A stretch of 10,324 nucleotides of DNA, from assembly GCA_004151065.3 (NCBI GenBank), contig NWUY0300021928.1, positions 44,715 through 55,038 on the forward strand, read 5' to 3'. Below, one piece after another: positions 9,013 through 10,324 of this stretch (within the stretch, counting starts at the first letter, position 1; every line of letters starts with the position of its first letter). The position numbers and the translations under genes were made by a program. The notes beneath the pieces were generated by a model that saw only the letters and a list, made by a program, of their open reading frames with translations, had not been told where the DNA came from and searched no databases. Source of the stretch: Larix sibirica. Lineage: Eukaryota; Streptophyta; Pinopsida; Pinales; Pinaceae.

Positions 9013-9687
9013 TTCATTCCATAACACATGTGGCTACCCAAGTAAGGAAAGGAGTTACCTATGGGGATGAGAAATCTCAAGGAGTTCTCAAAAGGATGAA
9101 GAAAATTATGGATCATTGTTTAATGTTTGCCTCACTTGGTTTATCTCCATCATTTGTGCTTATAGGTGATGCTTCCAAAGAATGCATAGAAGAGGTTGTG
9201 TTGCATAATGTACACCTTGGTTGCTTGAATATTCATAGATGGGTGGGTGAGAGGCTTTCATGGAAATGCCTCAATGATGAAGGATTGAAGCGTGTAATAG
9301 GTTTCAATCCCATTCCAACAATATGAAGTGAATCATATTCATCTTCTACACTCTCTACCACTTCAGGGGCAAAAAGGGGTAAAGAGCAATTGTGAAAATT
9401 TTTCTTTGTTGCATGACAGTTATGTTACAAGAAATATCATTAAAGCATCCCTTATGTACATCTCATATCCTATTTATCATGGGAATAGATTCCTACAAAT
9501 GCAAGATAATTCCTATTCCAATTGCTACAAGAAAAGTTTGGCCATTTTGCATGCCTTGGTCAAATTCAATCCATGTTTTGCAACTCAATTTGCAATGGAG
9601 TGTTTCAAGTACAAGTTCACTCGTGAATTGAGGGTGAAGGATGACCAATACCATATTTCAAAAGGGGTCATCTATGAAGGAGATTAA

Positions 9688-9764
9688 GTTCAAATGGTTT
9701 ATGTAGTATCTTGCACCAGTTGGTGGAAATTAGTGCACAAGTACTTTATCACCCATGTTTTCAT
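9688..9764 (+). other. Trailer between reading frame and 3' LTR signals
   Basis: Untranslated sequence after the last stop. Nothing specific is seen apart from the hairpin and polypurine tract that follow. Confidence 0.5.
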
Positions 9765-9782
9765 TTGCTTGAGGACAAGCAA
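9765..9782 (+). repeat. Hairpin TTGCTT-GAGGAC-AAGCAA just before the polypurine tract
   Basis: A six-base perfect stem (TTGCTT/AAGCAA) with the loop GAGGAC. I recall the phrase CTTGAGGACAAGCAA as recurrent at this place in plant Ty3/gypsy elements of the Athila/Tat type. That is memory, not a search. Confidence 0.75.
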
Positions 9783-9786
9783 TCTT

Positions 9787-9798
9787 GGGAGGGGAGGA
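9787..9798 (+). promoter_or_regulatory. Polypurine tract (plus-strand primer site)
   Basis: GGGAGGGGAGGA is an uninterrupted purine run ending one base before the TG of the LTR. In LTR retrotransposons this tract resists RNase H and primes plus-strand DNA synthesis. Confidence 0.85.
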
Positions 9799-9799
9799 C

Positions 9800-10324
9800 T
9801 GTAATGTCCCCATTTTAGAGGATCCATGGACACTCCAATAACCTATTAGGTTTCCATAGGTTCAAGTGGTAATCAATATTAATTGGGAACTGAATTATTC
9901 CTAAGGTTTTCCTAGCACATAACCGATCAAAATTTCTAAGGCAAAGTTTTTCCACAAGTTGCAAGAAAGTTTATCTAAAGTGTGAATAGGGTCACGAGGG
10001 AACAAAGGAGAGCTTATCCAAGCATTGAATGAGTCAAATGGGTCAAGTAGGCACCAAGGAGAGAATTTGTACCCATAGGATAATCCTATCCCATAAAAAT
10101 AGGCATTTCCATAAAATAGGGAAAGTTAGTGGACAACATTTAAGAAAAGTGGACAAACTCCAATTTGGCTATCCAAGGGACCCTAAAAAGGGGGAAGAAT
10201 TGGTCAAACAGGTTGTTGGGAACATGGAATGAGGATAAGGATCACTCAAATACCTAATGGATGGTTTTTGACGTTCCATGGTATTTTCCCCTAGTATTGA
10301 CTAAGTGGACAAACTAGTTTTGTG
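9800..10324 (+). mobile_element. 3' LTR, 5' portion (runs off right edge)
   Basis: It begins TGTAATGTCCCC directly after the polypurine tract, with the TG expected of an LTR. At least 525 bases are present and the CA end is outside the window. TATA-like runs lie in CCATAAAAATAGG (10091-10103) and CCATAAAATAGG (10109-10120). AAGTGGACAAACT occurs twice (10147-10159 and 10303-10315), with a shorter copy at 10128-10136. The 67-codon ORF at 10029-10232 lies within U3 and shows no recognisable motif, so I do not call it a gene. Confidence 0.8.
10091..10120 (+). promoter_or_regulatory. Possible TATA region in 3' LTR, duplicated
   Basis: Two near copies of CCATAAAATAGG start 18 bases apart (10091 and 10109); the first has one extra A. 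Either could serve as the U3 TATA box, about 290-315 bases from the LTR start. No AATAAA follows within the window to confirm this. Confidence 0.35.

Larger units (their letters stand above)
6614..9687 (+). pseudogene. Decayed retroelement-associated reading frame of about 1,025 codons with WDP repeats, product unrecognised
   Basis: The frame opens with ATG at 6614 (MDAEESKEKNEA, acidic) and stays in one frame to about 8830 despite stops at 6701, 6833, 7133, 7352, 7580, 7895, 8231, 8252, 8384 and 8432. It then shifts frame near 8800-8833 and again near 9326, ending at TAA 9685-9687. The order is: acidic N-terminus; a segment rich in Asp, Asn and Cys (6840-7030); a coiled coil (LETLREAVAKMKERY, KKEAEESERLNSEWED) at 7030-7390; a Trp-rich region with repeated WDP motifs (7600-8450); a CX2CX6C cluster (8612-8644); a GAP[CS]RGS duplication (8907-9010); and a basic C-terminus. 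No gag zinc knuckle, protease, RT, RNase H or integrase motif is visible. Its place just before a polypurine tract and LTR marks it as a retroelement ORF. Function unknown. Confidence 0.75.
6614..10324 (+). mobile_element. 3' half of an LTR retrotransposon, plus orientation
   Basis: An unknown reading frame (6614-9687), a 100-base trailer, a hairpin, a polypurine tract and the start of a 3' LTR follow each other in the order expected for the 3' end of an LTR retrotransposon. The family cannot be set from coding sequence because no pol motif is present. The TTGCTTGAGGACAAGCAA phrase before the tract recalls plant Ty3/gypsy elements. The 5' end is either lost or unrecognised in 6191-6613. Confidence 0.8.

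Noticed and set aside
10029-10232. A 67-codon ORF in the right LTR
   Set aside because: It lies within U3 of the LTR, has no recognisable motif and no sign of translation.
1-10324. A host gene, defence locus, CRISPR array, tRNA or rRNA
   Set aside because: No supporting motif, repeat-spacer pattern or RNA signature was found on either strand; all coding signal traces to retroelement-type frames.

Overview
The window looks like intergenic, retrotransposon-derived DNA from a plant nuclear genome, with no intact cellular gene. The evidence is direct: a Ty1/copia-type reverse transcriptase, a Ty3/gypsy-type integrase, LTR-like sequence with TATA and poly(A) signals, and a polypurine tract followed by an LTR start, all broken by stops and frameshifts. 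I suspect a large-genome plant, possibly a gymnosperm, from the style of the elements and their deep decay. That is a weak inference.

Layout. Everything identifiable from 1 to about 6190 reads on the minus strand; everything identifiable from 6614 to 10324 reads on the plus strand. Going left to right: (1) 1-1155, a decayed copia pol fragment (integrase-RT linker and RT) running off the left edge; (2) 1156-1282, unassigned; (3) 1283-1973, an LTR-like block in minus orientation; (4) 1985-5123, a decayed reading frame of about 1,040 codons with a hydrophobic aromatic-rich middle and a coiled-coil C-terminal half, product unrecognised; (5) 5124-5427, a non-coding spacer with short degenerate repeats; (6) 5428-6190, the C-terminal part of a Ty3/gypsy integrase with the DX35E pair; (7) 6190-6613, nothing recognisable, one ambiguous base; (8) 6614-9687, a second decayed reading frame of about 1,025 codons, also unrecognised, with 25-residue WDP repeats; (9) 9688-9799, a short trailer with a hairpin and polypurine tract; (10) 9800 to the right edge, the start of a 3' LTR.

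How the parts relate. Parts 4 to 6 may be one gypsy-type element (integrase, spacer, extra ORF, LTR). Parts 8 to 10 are clearly the 3' half of another LTR element. In both, a reading frame of about 1 kb of codons with no gag, protease, RT or integrase motif sits just upstream of an LTR. These two frames are the only candidates here for something poorly described. Nothing suggests a defence system, operon, CRISPR array or RNA gene.
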